From a virus: a DNA stretch of 39,568 nt. Under the pieces are notes generated by a model. The model worked only from the letters and a program-made list of their open reading frames with translations. It was not told the origin of the DNA and ran no database searches. The stretch is from positions 1-39,568 of IMG/VR virus record IMGVR_UViG_3300021495_000037; one strand, 5' to 3'. Every line of letters begins with the position of its first letter. Within the stretch, counting starts at the first letter, position 1. This document shows positions 8,163 through 15,945 of the stretch, piece by piece. The translations under genes were made by a program, and so were the position numbers.

Positions 8163-10190
8163 ATGCCAAACTATTCAGATTTAATCAATGTAAACGGAGA
8201 AATCCGAACAAAGCAGGGAAGAAGGTTTAAAAACCCGACCGAATTAGCGGGCTATCTTGGAATTAAACCTCACCAGATTGACTGGGGAAAAATCGGGAAA
8301 TCGGGAATACCGACACAATTAGATCCGAAAACTCCAAAGCCGACCCAAACCACCACCCCGACCCCTACAACGCCTATCGGAACCGCCGACGCGGTAAGAC
8401 CCCCTACAGCGCCTCAGGCGGGAAGCTATGCCAACCTTGTGAACAAAGGTGGCACTATTTATGCAGGCGAGAGGGCATTCAAAACTCCGACCGAACTGGC
8501 AGGTTATTTGGGCATTCAGCCGCACCAGATTGACTGGGGAAAAATTCCTCCATACAAAGTGACTAAAATCCCTAAAACTCCGCTTGTAGAAACTCCCGAA
8601 ATTCCCAAAGAGCAAGACCTTGCAGGGCTTGGCGAGAGATACGGAATACCTTTAGAGGAAGAAAAGCCATTAACCCCTATACAGAGCATTCAGCGTGTAT
8701 TTGGGCCCGAATGGAAGCCAGCGCCCGCATTTACTCCAGAATTGCAGGCACAGGGAATTTACGGGGCAGTCAGGATTAAAGGCACTAACGATGTCTACAC
8801 AATCGGACCAGGCGGCGGGCTTGAAACACCAGAGAGCTATCAGGCGAAATTCGGCACTTTGGAACAGCAGGGCATTGTCGGAGAAGTTTCAATGGAACAG
8901 GCGGCAAAGCTCGGGATTGTCATACCGTCTGACAAGCTATTGGAAGACCTCAAACCTGTTTCAATAGATGAGGAATTTGAAATAGGGATGACCCCCCAGC
9001 AAATGGCTGAAACGGCTAAAGGAATTAAAACCGAAGCCGAAGAAGCCGCTGGCGTCCAGACTTGGCGGGACAAACTTTTTGAGGCATATAATAATTTAGT
9101 TTCTAAACTGGAGGGAGCTTGGGAAGAATTTACCCAAGCGAGAGCTGAAAAAGCAAAAGAATTAAAGTTGGAAGAGAAATCAGAAGCAATTACCGAAGCC
9201 GAAACAACTTATAATAATGTCCTGTCCGCATACAACCAGACGCTTGAGAAAATAAAAAATGAGCCAATTCCGATGAACCTGATAATGGGACAGCAGGCAA
9301 GGGTCAGAACCCAGATGAGCATAGATTTAGCGCCTCTGGCAACAGCAATCCAAATAGCCCAAAATAACTATGACAGAGCTAAAGAGGTGCTGGATGAGTT
9401 TGCCGATGACTGGAAGCAGGGAATGGAGTGGAGCTTAACGGCGGCACAAACTAAAATAGATATGGTTTCCGGATTTTTATCAGAAGCCCAAAGGGAAGCA
9501 AAGGAAGAAGCCCAAATGAAACTTAACTTTTATATTGAAGATTACAACAGAAAACTTGAGACGCAGGAAGTTGTCAAAGGGCTGATGATATCCTACCCGC
9601 AAGCTGGAATAAGCATACAGGATAGTTTTGAAGATGCTTGGAGAAAACTTTTGCCCTATGCCAAAGATGAGAAAGAAATTAAAGACAGGTTAAGCCAGCT
9701 TGGCATTGAAAGCGCAGAGCTTGACATTGCTCTCCAAAAGAAAGCGTTGGCAAAGCCGTATTATAAGCCAACTGGCGGAGGAGGGAGAGCTGGAAGAAGA
9801 CCAACTACTAAGGAAGAAGAAACTATAAAAATTCCAGCAGAAGTTGACCCGCAAATTGATGCATTAGCAAGAAGTTATTTACGAGGTGAAAGTTTAGGCA
9901 ATCTTGGAAAAATGAGAGGAGCAGTTTTGGCAAGGGCAGAAGAACTTAAAAATGAGCCAGAATTTATTAAGGAAGAATTTGAAAATGATAAAGCTGAAGG
10001 TATGCCTTATGAAGATGCTATAATTTATTATGGAGATGATTTAGGGAAAGAATTTATTGATAATGCTTATAATATAGGAAAAGAGACTTCAGCTGGAGAA
10101 ACAATAACTTCAAGAATAAAAAAGTTTGTTTCAAAATATCCTTCACCTATATCTTATGCTGCAAGTTGGTTTAAAAAAATGATTAAATAA
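8163..10190 (+). CDS. Putative internal virion protein with duplicated N-terminal module
   Basis: The 675-residue protein has two related N-terminal modules: residues about 3-43 (NPTELAGYLGIKPHQIDWGK) and about 88-128 (TPTELAGYLGIQPHQIDWGK), separated by a Pro/Thr-rich linker. Residues about 280-500 are long charged helices, probably coiled coil. The C-terminus contains a Gly/Arg-rich turn (GGGGRAGRRPTTKEEE) and ends in a basic helix. A weak AGGAA site precedes ATG 8163. Its place between the fibre and another very large protein suggests an internal or ejected virion protein (inference). No enzyme motif seen. Confidence 0.65.
   Translation: MPNYSDLINVNGEIRTKQGRRFKNPTELAGYLGIKPHQIDWGKIGKSGIPTQLDPKTPKPTQTTTPTPTTPIGTADAVRPPTAPQAGSYANLVNKGGTIYAGERAFKTPTELAGYLGIQPHQIDWGKIPPYKVTKIPKTPLVETPEIPKEQDLAGLGERYGIPLEEEKPLTPIQSIQRVFGPEWKPAPAFTPELQAQGIYGAVRIKGTNDVYTIGPGGGLETPESYQAKFGTLEQQGIVGEVSMEQAAKLGIVIPSDKLLEDLKPVSIDEEFEIGMTPQQMAETAKGIKTEAEEAAGVQTWRDKLFEAYNNLVSKLEGAWEEFTQARAEKAKELKLEEKSEAITEAETTYNNVLSAYNQTLEKIKNEPIPMNLIMGQQARVRTQMSIDLAPLATAIQIAQNNYDRAKEVLDEFADDWKQGMEWSLTAAQTKIDMVSGFLSEAQREAKEEAQMKLNFYIEDYNRKLETQEVVKGLMISYPQAGISIQDSFEDAWRKLLPYAKDEKEIKDRLSQLGIESAELDIALQKKALAKPYYKPTGGGGRAGRRPTTKEEETIKIPAEVDPQIDALARSYLRGESLGNLGKMRGAVLARAEELKNEPEFIKEEFENDKAEGMPYEDAIIYYGDDLGKEFIDNAYNIGKETSAGETITSRIKKFVSKYPSPISYAASWFKKMIK
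8375..8394 (+). repeat. GC-rich 20-bp word, divergent copy 2
   Basis: Shares ATCGG and CGCCGACGCGG with the copies at 2175 and 35997 (17 of 20 positions against the first). It is read in a different frame here (within TPIGTADAVR) from the other two. Confidence 0.5.
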
Positions 10191-10203
10191 TGATTAAATA
10201 ATT

Positions 10204-12633
10204 ATGGGACGATGGAAAAAAGCACAAGAAGTTGAACAAGGAGCTTTGCGATTAGGACGATGGCAAAAAGCACAAGGGCTTAAAAAGTCTCCTGATGAAT
10301 TTATGCAAGGTTCTATTGTTCAAAAAATATTTGACCCATTGCTTGCTGGACAATATGCAGTGGCTGGTTTAGGGCGCAAATTATTTGGATTAAAGGATGC
10401 TGGAATTAAAGCAGGAATTAAAAAGCGAGCCTCTTGGATTGATATTGCTCACGAAAAATATCCATACAAACCGACTGAAGATTGGAAATTTAACTTTTTA
10501 CAAGAATTGAAAAGAAATTTGCCTGGAACTGTTGCTGATATTGTTTTAGATCCTTTGTGGATAGCACCTCCAGCTAAAATAGCAAAAATGCTTGGTATTA
10601 CAAAAGGTATAAAATGGGCTGGCAGGACAAAAGCAATTAAGCCAATAAAAGAAACAGCAGGCAAGATGTTTGTTTATCGTTATGGACAACCAAAGGAATA
10701 TGCTCAAATAGCAGAAGAGACAATTAAGCGAATTACAGAAGGCGGGGAAACAGCTTTAGACATTGCCCGACCGATTGGAAAATTATCAGCGGCAAAACAG
10801 CGAAAGGTTGCCGAAGTTATTAAAGGCGGAATTACAACGGATAAGGAAATTAAGGCATTAGCTGAACCAGTAATTGAGACATTTAAAAAACTTGGAAAAG
10901 AAGCGGTTGAAGCGGGACTGCTTGATGAACGAACTTTTGCTAAAAACTTTGGCAAGTATATGCCACGATTATATCGGACAAAAGAGATGCCAGAGGGAGC
11001 AATTAAATTTTTCGGGGATAAAAAGCCAATAAGAATTGATTTATCAAGATTTAAAAAACGCAAAGATATTCCAGAAGATATAAGGGATGCATTAGGAGAA
11101 ATCAAGGAAGCTGGTTATCCTTCTGCGAAAGGCATTGCTCAATTATCGCAAGCGATTGAGCGTGCAAAATTTTTCAATACTGTTGCAAAAAAATACGCTT
11201 CCAAAATTGCCAAAGAGGGATTTGAAAAATTGCCAGAAACAAAAACACTCGGAGAATTATCAAATAAATATGTGCCGAGAGCCATATTTGATGATATTCA
11301 AACAATGATTAGGCGAGCTGGAAAAGGTGAAGAAATTTACCGCAAAGGTTTAGGATTATGGAAATTTGGAAAAGTTATTGCTAATCCCGCAACTCACGGA
11401 CGAAATATGATGAGCAATGTTATTTTAGCTGATATGGGCGGACTTTCACCGATTAGAGTAGATATTTACGGGCAAGCATTGAAAGAATTAAAAACCAAAG
11501 GCAAATATTATAAGGAATTAAAGAAAGTAAGTAATATTTTAAGTGAGACATTTTATTCAAGAGAAATAGGAGATTTGCTTGATGCTTTTCAAAAAACAAA
11601 GGGAACTAATATAATCCAAAAAAGTTTAGGAATGGTTAAACGACTAATGAAAAAAAGCGGGGATTTATATCAAGCAGAGGAACAATGGAGCAAAATGGCA
11701 TTATATATTGCTAAAAGAAAAAAAGGATTATCACCCGAAAAAGCCGCTAAAGAGGCAGAAAAATGGTTGTTTGATTATTCTAAAGTTCCACCGTTAATTG
11801 AACATTTAAGAGGAACACGGGGCGTTTCTATTTTTGCTGGAGCTTACCCATTTTTAACTTTTTCTTATAAAGCAATTCCAAGAATGACAGAAATAGCTTT
11901 AACAAAAACTCCTCGTCTTACAAAGTGGATGAAAATAAAACGAGGAGTGGAGGCAATGTCATCAAAAGAAGAAAGAGAGAGAGAAAAAGCGGTATTGCCC
12001 AAGTATATGAGAGAAGGAATGTATATGAAAATTCCTTTTAAGGATAAATATGGCAGAAGTCAGTATTTGGATTTAAATTATATTTTGCCGTGGGGGGATA
12101 TTGGAGAAGTTGGACATACTCTTTATCCTTCTAATCCAGTTTGGGGATTGATTGCCGACATTAAAAGAAATAAGAGCGCTTTTACTCAACGAGAAATTTG
12201 GAAGCCTGGTTCAACAAAAGAAGAAATGTCTCAAGCAATTGTTGATTATGTAGGAAAAGCAATGTTGCCTCCTTTATTGTTTGGGTATTCTTGGGATAAA
12301 TTTTGGAGTATGGTTAAAAGAACGCCTGATTGGCAGGGTAGAGTTCGTAGTTTTTGGGCAACAATGGCTGATATTATGATTGGATTAAAAACAAGACCGA
12401 TTGATATTGAAGAAGAAAGAAAATGGAGAGAATTTGAAAGAGAACAAGATATTAGAGATATTCAAGCAAGAATACGCTCTACATTAAGGCGGACTGATAT
12501 TGCTGAAGAAGAGAAAAAGAGAATTGAAGCCGACTATCAAAAAAAGCTGGAAGAATTAGGAGGTAAAGTTCCTTATGTTCCAACTTTTATTAAAGAGAAA
12601 AAAAAGAGATGGCGTAAAAGTTCACGGCTTTGA
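10204..12633 (+). CDS. Large phage protein (LPD38-like), probable ejected virion protein
   Basis: This 809-residue basic helical protein begins with a short duplication (MGRWKKAQEVEQG and LGRWQKAQGLKK). Around residue 393 it has NPATHGRNMMSN, and near residue 540 a hydrophobic stretch following FDYSKVPPLIEHLRG. Both are of the type found in phage 'large polyvalent protein' segments that end up inside virions. The C-terminal 100 residues are Arg/Glu-rich helices. It follows the preceding gene by 13 nt and ends convergently with a minus-strand gene (12-nt overlap). I infer a role in DNA ejection or internal core formation. No catalytic motif is visible, and the domain name rests on my recollection of the motif. 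Confidence 0.65.
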   Translation: MGRWKKAQEVEQGALRLGRWQKAQGLKKSPDEFMQGSIVQKIFDPLLAGQYAVAGLGRKLFGLKDAGIKAGIKKRASWIDIAHEKYPYKPTEDWKFNFLQELKRNLPGTVADIVLDPLWIAPPAKIAKMLGITKGIKWAGRTKAIKPIKETAGKMFVYRYGQPKEYAQIAEETIKRITEGGETALDIARPIGKLSAAKQRKVAEVIKGGITTDKEIKALAEPVIETFKKLGKEAVEAGLLDERTFAKNFGKYMPRLYRTKEMPEGAIKFFGDKKPIRIDLSRFKKRKDIPEDIRDALGEIKEAGYPSAKGIAQLSQAIERAKFFNTVAKKYASKIAKEGFEKLPETKTLGELSNKYVPRAIFDDIQTMIRRAGKGEEIYRKGLGLWKFGKVIANPATHGRNMMSNVILADMGGLSPIRVDIYGQALKELKTKGKYYKELKKVSNILSETFYSREIGDLLDAFQKTKGTNIIQKSLGMVKRLMKKSGDLYQAEEQWSKMALYIAKRKKGLSPEKAAKEAEKWLFDYSKVPPLIEHLRGTRGVSIFAGAYPFLTFSYKAIPRMTEIALTKTPRLTKWMKIKRGVEAMSSKEEREREKAVLPKYMREGMYMKIPFKDKYGRSQYLDLNYILPWGDIGEVGHTLYPSNPVWGLIADIKRNKSAFTQREIWKPGSTKEEMSQAIVDYVGKAMLPPLLFGYSWDKFWSMVKRTPDWQGRVRSFWATMADIMIGLKTRPIDIEEERKWREFEREQDIRDIQARIRSTLRRTDIAEEEKKRIEADYQKKLEELGGKVPYVPTFIKEKKKRWRKSSRL

Positions 12634-12810
12634 CCAATATTCCTCCCAAGCATTCCATAAACAACCAAGACCAATTAACATAAGAGGCAAACCAATCAAA
12701 CCACTTGCGAATTGCCCCAACTTTTCTTCCATATCAGGAGTTAGAAATAAAATACTAAGAATAACAATTCCAACTATAGTTTGAAAATAATATATCCAGT
12801 TTTCTTTCAT
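12622..12810 (-). CDS. Two-helix membrane miniprotein, 62 aa
   Basis: The protein (start MKENWIYYFQTIVGIVILSI) has two predicted transmembrane segments, about residues 8-23 and 37-54 (GLIGLPLMLIGLGCLW). An acidic PDMEEK turn lies between them and a short charged tail follows. It is the second gene of the only minus-strand unit in the window. The start has no good Shine-Dalgarno, only an A/T-rich leader. The 3' end overlaps the convergent virion gene by 12 nt. It could be a holin-like or superinfection-exclusion protein, or a partner of the upstream structured RNA; the sequence does not decide. Confidence 0.65.
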   Translation of the reverse strand: MKENWIYYFQTIVGIVILSILFLTPDMEEKLGQFASGLIGLPLMLIGLGCLWNAWEEYWSKP

Positions 12811-12833
12811 AATTTTAAATTAAATAAATTAAA

Positions 12834-12959
12834 TTACGCTCCAAGCATTCCAGCAATAAATACTGCGATAAAGCCATAAATTACTATCATAGCTAAAATA
12901 TCATTCTCCTCATCGTATTTTTTCAACTCATACAAGAATTGTTTGATTGTTTCTTTCAT
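12834..12959 (-). CDS. Single-helix membrane miniprotein, 41 aa
   Basis: Read on the minus strand, ATG at 12959 gives a 20-residue charged N-terminus (MKETIKQFLYELKKYDEEND). A single transmembrane helix follows (ILAMIVIYGFIAVFIAGMLG), and the stop is TAA. It is the first coding sequence after the structured RNA at 12990-13484 and lies 23 nt upstream of the second miniprotein. There is no clear ribosome binding site. Its composition is typical of phage membrane miniproteins, but no family is recognised. Confidence 0.6.
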   Translation of the reverse strand: MKETIKQFLYELKKYDEENDILAMIVIYGFIAVFIAGMLGA

Positions 12960-12989
12960 AATTTATATATTATTTTATATTTTTTTCCA

Positions 12990-13484
12990 TTGTTGGACTT
13001 CTTTTAAAGAGGAGGAAGGTTGCGAAAAATAAATTTTTCGCACAATGACCACCTTTCAATTTCTCTTTAAAAGTAAGTCAAACGATTTATTTATTGTCCT
13101 CTTGTCCAGCAAATCGGACAAATTGTTCACGGATAACCGTGTAAGTGCCCATCGGTTAAAACCGACGGAGAGAGCCGATTAAAATCTCCAACATTGTTCG
13201 GGACTTAAACCTGCGCTCTCATTCCTCTGGTTGACCTTGAGATAAATACATATCTCACCATCTAACTGGACCCTCAAAAGTAAAAAGTAAAAGAAGTCCT
13301 CAAGAAAACTTTTTACTACCGCACAGCACTGCATTGCGTAGGTAGCTCTCCCTGCTTTTACGGAGTCCTACTCCTGTAGGTCAATTCATTCGCAGGGTAA
13401 AAAACTAAAACAGGACCCCCGTTCGGAAAAGTCCTGTTAGAAAGATGTATAAAATCTTTTAAAAGATTCCGAACGGGTAATTGT
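12990..13484 (-). ncRNA. Large structured non-coding RNA candidate (minus strand, ~490 nt)
   Basis: The interval between the minus promoter (13491-13518) and the miniprotein genes has no ORF above about 18 codons but is dense in perfect pairings. In plus coordinates: 13469-13477 with 13418-13426 (9 bp); 13431-13438 with 13409-13416 (8 bp, interleaved with the first); hairpin 13453-13468; 13397-13403 with 13310-13316 (7 bp); 13392-13397 with 13350-13355; 13294-13299 with 13201-13206; 13251-13257 with 13238-13244; 13137-13141 with 13128-13132; 13116-13121 with 13102-13107. An 11-bp stem, 13063-13073 with 13001-13011, encloses a 10-bp hairpin at 13021-13042. The strand is assigned from the promoter. 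Size and complexity resemble phage large ornate RNAs (ROOL/GOLLD classes), but I cannot assign a family. Confidence 0.7.
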
Positions 13485-13490
13485 ATCTAC

Positions 13491-13518
13491 ATTTTATCAA
13501 AATTCAAAATCTTGTCAA
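13491..13518 (-). promoter_or_regulatory. Sigma70-type promoter, minus strand
   Basis: On the minus strand TTGACA (13513-13518) and TAAAAT (13491-13496) are separated by 16 bp. A DnaA-box-like TTATCCACA lies just upstream (13528-13537). Transcription would start near 13484 and read the structured RNA and then the two membrane miniproteins. Confidence 0.75.
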
Positions 13519-13527
13519 GAGGTAAAC

Positions 13528-13537
13528 TGTGGATAAC
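13528..13537 (+). promoter_or_regulatory. DnaA-box-like motif TGTGGATAAC
   Basis: A match to the bacterial DnaA box (TTATCCACA on the other strand). It lies between the minus promoter and the plus-strand start at 13546. Similar boxes flank the promoters at 16379, 18393 and 27209. Confidence 0.6.
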
Positions 13538-13545
13538 TTAAAACT

Positions 13546-13761
13546 ATGAAAAACGAAGTCAATGAAAAACAGAATATCGCTATTGCCGAACTTAAAACAG
13601 AAGTCAAAAATTTGAAAGAAAACTTAAACAAGTTTATGAGCAATGACTTTCACGAGTTGAAAGATGATGTTAAAAAGATAGACGACAAAATTCTATACGG
13701 ATTTTTGGCTATGATAGCGGCTACTCTCATTCTGCAAATTATATTAAAGTTTTTAAAGTAA
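13546..13761 (+). CDS. XhlA-like holin/membrane protein, 71 aa
   Basis: The first 48 residues form a charged helical stalk (AELKTEVKNLKENLNKFMSN, then HELKDDVKKIDDKI). One C-terminal transmembrane helix follows (LYGFLAMIAATLILQIILKF) with a Lys tail. This architecture matches the XhlA/haemolysin-associated family encoded beside phage lysis genes. It heads the small-gene module that includes the M23 peptidase and a second holin-like protein. No Shine-Dalgarno precedes the ATG. A weak promoter-like pair (TTGTCA 13512, TAACTT 13534) lies upstream. Confidence 0.65.
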   Translation: MKNEVNEKQNIAIAELKTEVKNLKENLNKFMSNDFHELKDDVKKIDDKILYGFLAMIAATLILQIILKFLK

Positions 13762-13780
13762 AAGGAGGTGAACAAAAAAA

Positions 13781-13891
13781 ATGAAAACAATACTGGAAGG
13801 TGTAGAATTTCTAAGAAAGGAAGGATATGTAGGATACTGGAACGGAAAGTTTTGGAAAGCCGAAGAATTGGAAAAAGAAAATGAGGAATGA
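13781..13891 (+). CDS. Miniprotein, 36 aa
   Basis: ATG 13781 follows a near-perfect ribosome binding site (AAAGGAGGTGA) at good spacing, which supports a real gene. The product (MKTILEGVEFLRKEGYVGYW, then a Glu/Lys-rich tail) is soluble and acidic. Its stop overlaps the next start by 11 nt. Function unknown. Confidence 0.6.
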   Translation: MKTILEGVEFLRKEGYVGYWNGKFWKAEELEKENEE

Positions 13892-14033
13892 AGAAAGAGT
13901 ATTGAGGAAAGAGTTAGGCGAAATAGAAGCCCAGATAGAACTTTTAAAGCAGAGAAAAATACAAATAGAAACAAGATTGGCAATGATAAGGCAGAATGAA
14001 ATGATTAAGAGAAGACAGGAAAGAGGATGGTAA
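13881..14033 (+). CDS. Small coiled-coil protein, 50 aa
   Basis: The start lies inside the end of the preceding gene, indicating translational coupling. The product is one long charged helix (ELGEIEAQIELLKQRKIQIE) with regular Leu/Ile spacing and a basic C-terminus (RRQERGW), suggesting an oligomeric or nucleic-acid-binding role. No family recognised. Confidence 0.55.
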   Translation: MRNEERVLRKELGEIEAQIELLKQRKIQIETRLAMIRQNEMIKRRQERGW

Positions 14034-14035
14034 AA

Positions 14036-14155
14036 ATGAAGGACGAAGAATTGATGAAATTATTGCAGAGAGCGAATGTGCACTTTCAGAACATTACGAC
14101 CGAACTTTGGCAACTTGGCAAGATACTTGATGAGATTAGAGAGAGAAATGGATGA
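14036..14155 (+). CDS. Miniprotein, 39 aa
   Basis: ATG 14036 starts two bases after the previous stop. The helical product (MKDEELMKLLQRANVHFQNI, then TTELWQLGKILDEIRERNG) has no membrane segment. It overlaps the next start by eight bases. The tight packing of four such reading frames suggests a genuine run of small accessory genes. Function unknown. Confidence 0.5.
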   Translation: MKDEELMKLLQRANVHFQNITTELWQLGKILDEIRERNG

Positions 14156-14219
14156 ATACGAACACTATATGGAATTGAAAGAGAAACTGATAAAGCAACT
14201 AACTTTTGAAGAAAATTAA
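14148..14219 (+). CDS. Very short coupled ORF, 23 aa
   Basis: The product MDEYEHYMELKEKLIKQLTF plus three residues is acidic and helical. Its start overlaps the preceding stop (ATGGATGA arrangement) and it ends just before hairpin 14229-14254. It may be translated through coupling; support is positional only. Confidence 0.35.
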   Translation: MDEYEHYMELKEKLIKQLTFEEN

Positions 14220-14228
14220 AAAAATTGT

Positions 14229-14259
14229 GAGAGAGTTTTTCATTTTTCTCTCTCCCCCT
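14229..14259 (+). promoter_or_regulatory. Hairpin with conserved pyrimidine loop, copy 1
   Basis: GAGAGAG (14229-14235) pairs with CTCTCTC (14248-14254) around the 12-nt loop TTTTTCATTTTT, followed by a C-run and then a T-run. A second copy at 15173-15198 has a different stem sequence but nearly the same loop. It may be a weak terminator or a protein-binding RNA hairpin. Confidence 0.6.
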
Positions 14260-14289
14260 TTTTCTTACGAAAATATTATCATCTCTTTT

Positions 14290-14418
14290 ATGAAAACAGA
14301 ACAAATCAACCAAAAATGGGACGAGATTAAGCAGGAGCAGAAATGTGCTTGGATTGTTGGATTTTTTCTCGGAGCTACAATTTTTGGGATATTTGGATTT
14401 ATATTAGGAAGCCTATAG
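14290..14418 (+). CDS. Small membrane protein, 42 aa
   Basis: ATG 14290 is preferred to an upstream in-frame TTG at 14206 that would overlap the hairpin and the previous ORF. A 20-residue polar N-terminus (MKTEQINQKWDEIKQEQKCA) is followed by one Gly-rich transmembrane helix (WIVGFFLGATIFGIFGFILG). There is no obvious Shine-Dalgarno. Its place in the lysis-type module suggests a holin accessory or spanin-like role, unproven. Confidence 0.55.
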   Translation: MKTEQINQKWDEIKQEQKCAWIVGFFLGATIFGIFGFILGSL

Positions 14419-14434
14419 GAGGTGAATAAAAAAA

Positions 14435-14698
14435 ATGGATGAAGAAGTGGATGATTGGATAGATGAGAAGCGTTTGGAATTCTTGAGAGAAATAAGGAAC
14501 TACCATCCGACAGAGTGCAATCTGATAGCTTGGGGCTATGACGAAACACAAGGAATTTTGGCTATCCATTTGGTAGACACCAGAAGCAGAAGGAGATATT
14601 TCATTACGTTTGAGCACAGCGAGAGAGACCGATTGCGGGGATTGCGAAAGAAGATAGACGAGTTTTTGCAGGGAGGTATGAACGAAGGCTATGTCTAA
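14435..14698 (+). CDS. Hypothetical protein, 87 aa
   Basis: A strong ribosome binding site (AGGAGGTGA) precedes the ATG. The product has an acidic N-terminal helix and a central alpha/beta segment (NLIAWGYDETQGILAIHLVD, then RYFITFEHSERDRLRGLRKK). The segment faintly recalls the KTSC fold, but key residues are not convincing, so I leave it unassigned. Its 3' end overlaps the HNH nuclease gene by eight bases, so the two are probably co-translated. Confidence 0.7.
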   Translation: MDEEVDDWIDEKRLEFLREIRNYHPTECNLIAWGYDETQGILAIHLVDTRSRRRYFITFEHSERDRLRGLRKKIDEFLQGGMNEGYV

Positions 14699-15152
14699 GA
14701 AATCGCCTTCACGATATCCGAGAGAAACGCCAGAGCAGAGGAAGTGGATACTTAGGAGAGACAATTCTGAATGCCAGTTTATCAACTTAGACACGGGAGA
14801 GAAGTGCAGAAGCAAGAGCCACATTGAAGTGCATCACATTTCGCCAGTTATTTTCAGTTATGAATTCTTGAAATGGACGCCAGAACAGGTGAATGACCCA
14901 GAGAACTTAATCTGCCTTTGTAGAAACCATCATCAGCGGAATATCCACCCAGATTTCGGCATTATAGCCAAGAAGCAATACAGGTATACGAAGAACACCT
15001 ATAATTTAGCCGCAAAGAGACACAAGGTTTTAGCGAAAAAAGGAGTGCCCTATTGGCAGCCCCAGTGGGACGAGATATTAAGAATGACAGCGAGAATAAG
15101 AACCTTTAGATACAAGAGAGCTCATCCAGACGACCCTTATCCAGAACGGTAA
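14691..15152 (+). CDS. HNH endonuclease
   Basis: The 153-residue protein has an HNH fold. Cys28 and Cys39 flank a turn, His48-His49 lie in HIEVHHISPV, Asn72 in NLICL, Cys75 and Cys77 follow, then NHHQRNIHPD. This order (Cys pair, HH, N, CxC, HxxxxxH) is that of zinc-supported HNH nucleases. Phage HNH proteins assist packaging or act as free-standing homing endonucleases. Here the gene lies in the small-gene/lysis module rather than beside terminase. It could therefore be a homing or host-DNA-degrading nuclease (inference). The C-terminus is Lys/Arg-rich. Confidence 0.88.
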   Translation: MSKKSPSRYPRETPEQRKWILRRDNSECQFINLDTGEKCRSKSHIEVHHISPVIFSYEFLKWTPEQVNDPENLICLCRNHHQRNIHPDFGIIAKKQYRYTKNTYNLAAKRHKVLAKKGVPYWQPQWDEILRMTARIRTFRYKRAHPDDPYPER

Positions 15153-15172
15153 AAAAATAAAAAATAAACAAC

Positions 15173-15206
15173 GAGGAGTTTTCCATTTTTTACTCCTCCC
15201 CTCTTT
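15173..15206 (+). promoter_or_regulatory. Hairpin with conserved pyrimidine loop, copy 2
   Basis: GAGGAGT (15173-15179) pairs with ACTCCTC (15192-15198) around a 12-nt loop TTTCCATTTTTT, then CCCTCTTTT. Compared with 14229 the stem changes on both sides while pairing is kept. It lies between the HNH gene and the ATG at 15213. Confidence 0.6.
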
Positions 15207-15212
15207 TCTAAA

Positions 15213-15392
15213 ATGAAGAAAATAAATTTTACAAAAGAAGAAATTATAGAAATGCTGCGGATTTTATGGCGAGGCATATCCAAAATGCCTACTAAAACTC
15301 AGAAAAATAAAATTTGGAAAAAGATTGAAAACAAGCTAACAAAGGAATTATATGACGTTTCCACTAAAACAAAAAAAGATTTGCGGTTATAA
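15213..15392 (+). CDS. Small basic protein, 59 aa
   Basis: ATG 15213 follows the hairpin by seven bases and lacks a Shine-Dalgarno. The product (MKKINFTKEEIIEMLRILWR, then Lys/Thr-rich sequence) is a basic helical protein without membrane segments. It overlaps the start of the M23 peptidase gene by 41 nt in another frame, so it could be a coupled upstream gene or a control ORF. No family recognised. Confidence 0.45.
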   Translation: MKKINFTKEEIIEMLRILWRGISKMPTKTQKNKIWKKIENKLTKELYDVSTKTKKDLRL

Positions 15393-15945
15393 ATACCAGC
15401 AATGGACTTGGTATGGAGTTAAACATCGGGGAGTAGATTACTGTGCTAACAGAAGTCTGTTGTATGCTCCATCGGATGGAAAGATTATAAGGCAATTTTA
15501 CGGATATCAAGGGGGCAGATGGTTGTATTTCTGGACTGATACGGGCTATTTGTTTAAATTTGCCCATTTAAGCGAGTTTTTCCATAAAGTAGGGGATTAT
15601 ATCAAAGAGGGTCAAAAACTCGCCAGAACGGGCAATACAGGGGCTCTGACGACCTCTCCGCACTTACATATGGAGATATGGAAGGAGAAAGAACAAAAAA
15701 ATCAAATTAATCCTGAGGAATTTTTTAAAACAAGTTTAAACTTTGTCAAAGATATGAGAATAAACCGAGAACAATTAGAAAAAATCTATCAGCTGGCTTT
15801 CAAGCGGAATTTAGACTATGAAGCCCAGGGATATGTGGGCAGAGACCTTGACTTTGTGCTGGACGAACTGCTAAAATCTAAAGAGAACATCTACTACACG
15901 AGATTGTTCAAGGCCGCCAAAGCCATAGAGAAGGAGCTTCCTTAG
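15352..15945 (+). CDS. M23-family peptidoglycan endopeptidase (endolysin-like)
   Basis: The 197-residue protein carries the LytM/M23 zinc site: His25 and Asp29 in HRGVDY, His72 in FAHLS, and His104/His106 in SPHLHMEIW. These residues cut peptide cross-bridges in peptidoglycan. The C-terminal 60 residues (YQLAFKRNLDYEAQGYVGRD, then LDELLKSKENIYYTRLF) resemble a DUF4214-type module. No signal peptide is visible, so export would need a holin; two holin-like proteins lie nearby (13546 and 16063). The TAG stop shares two bases with the start of the tRNA-Ile gene. It is probably the endolysin; a virion-borne peptidase is the alternative. Confidence 0.85.
   Translation: MTFPLKQKKICGYKYQQWTWYGVKHRGVDYCANRSLLYAPSDGKIIRQFYGYQGGRWLYFWTDTGYLFKFAHLSEFFHKVGDYIKEGQKLARTGNTGALTTSPHLHMEIWKEKEQKNQINPEEFFKTSLNFVKDMRINREQLEKIYQLAFKRNLDYEAQGYVGRDLDFVLDELLKSKENIYYTRLFKAAKAIEKELP

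Noticed and set aside
8163-10190. Tape measure protein
   Set aside because: The protein is long and helical but has no repeated hydrophobic segments and sits after the fibre genes; an internal virion protein is more likely, though this is not certain.
12990-13484. tmRNA
   Set aside because: There is no tRNA-like end, no encoded CCA end and no tag ORF of the expected form.
14206-14289. TTG start for the 42-aa membrane protein
   Set aside because: It would run through the conserved hairpin and add a Lys/Phe-rich segment; ATG 14290 gives a normal small membrane protein.
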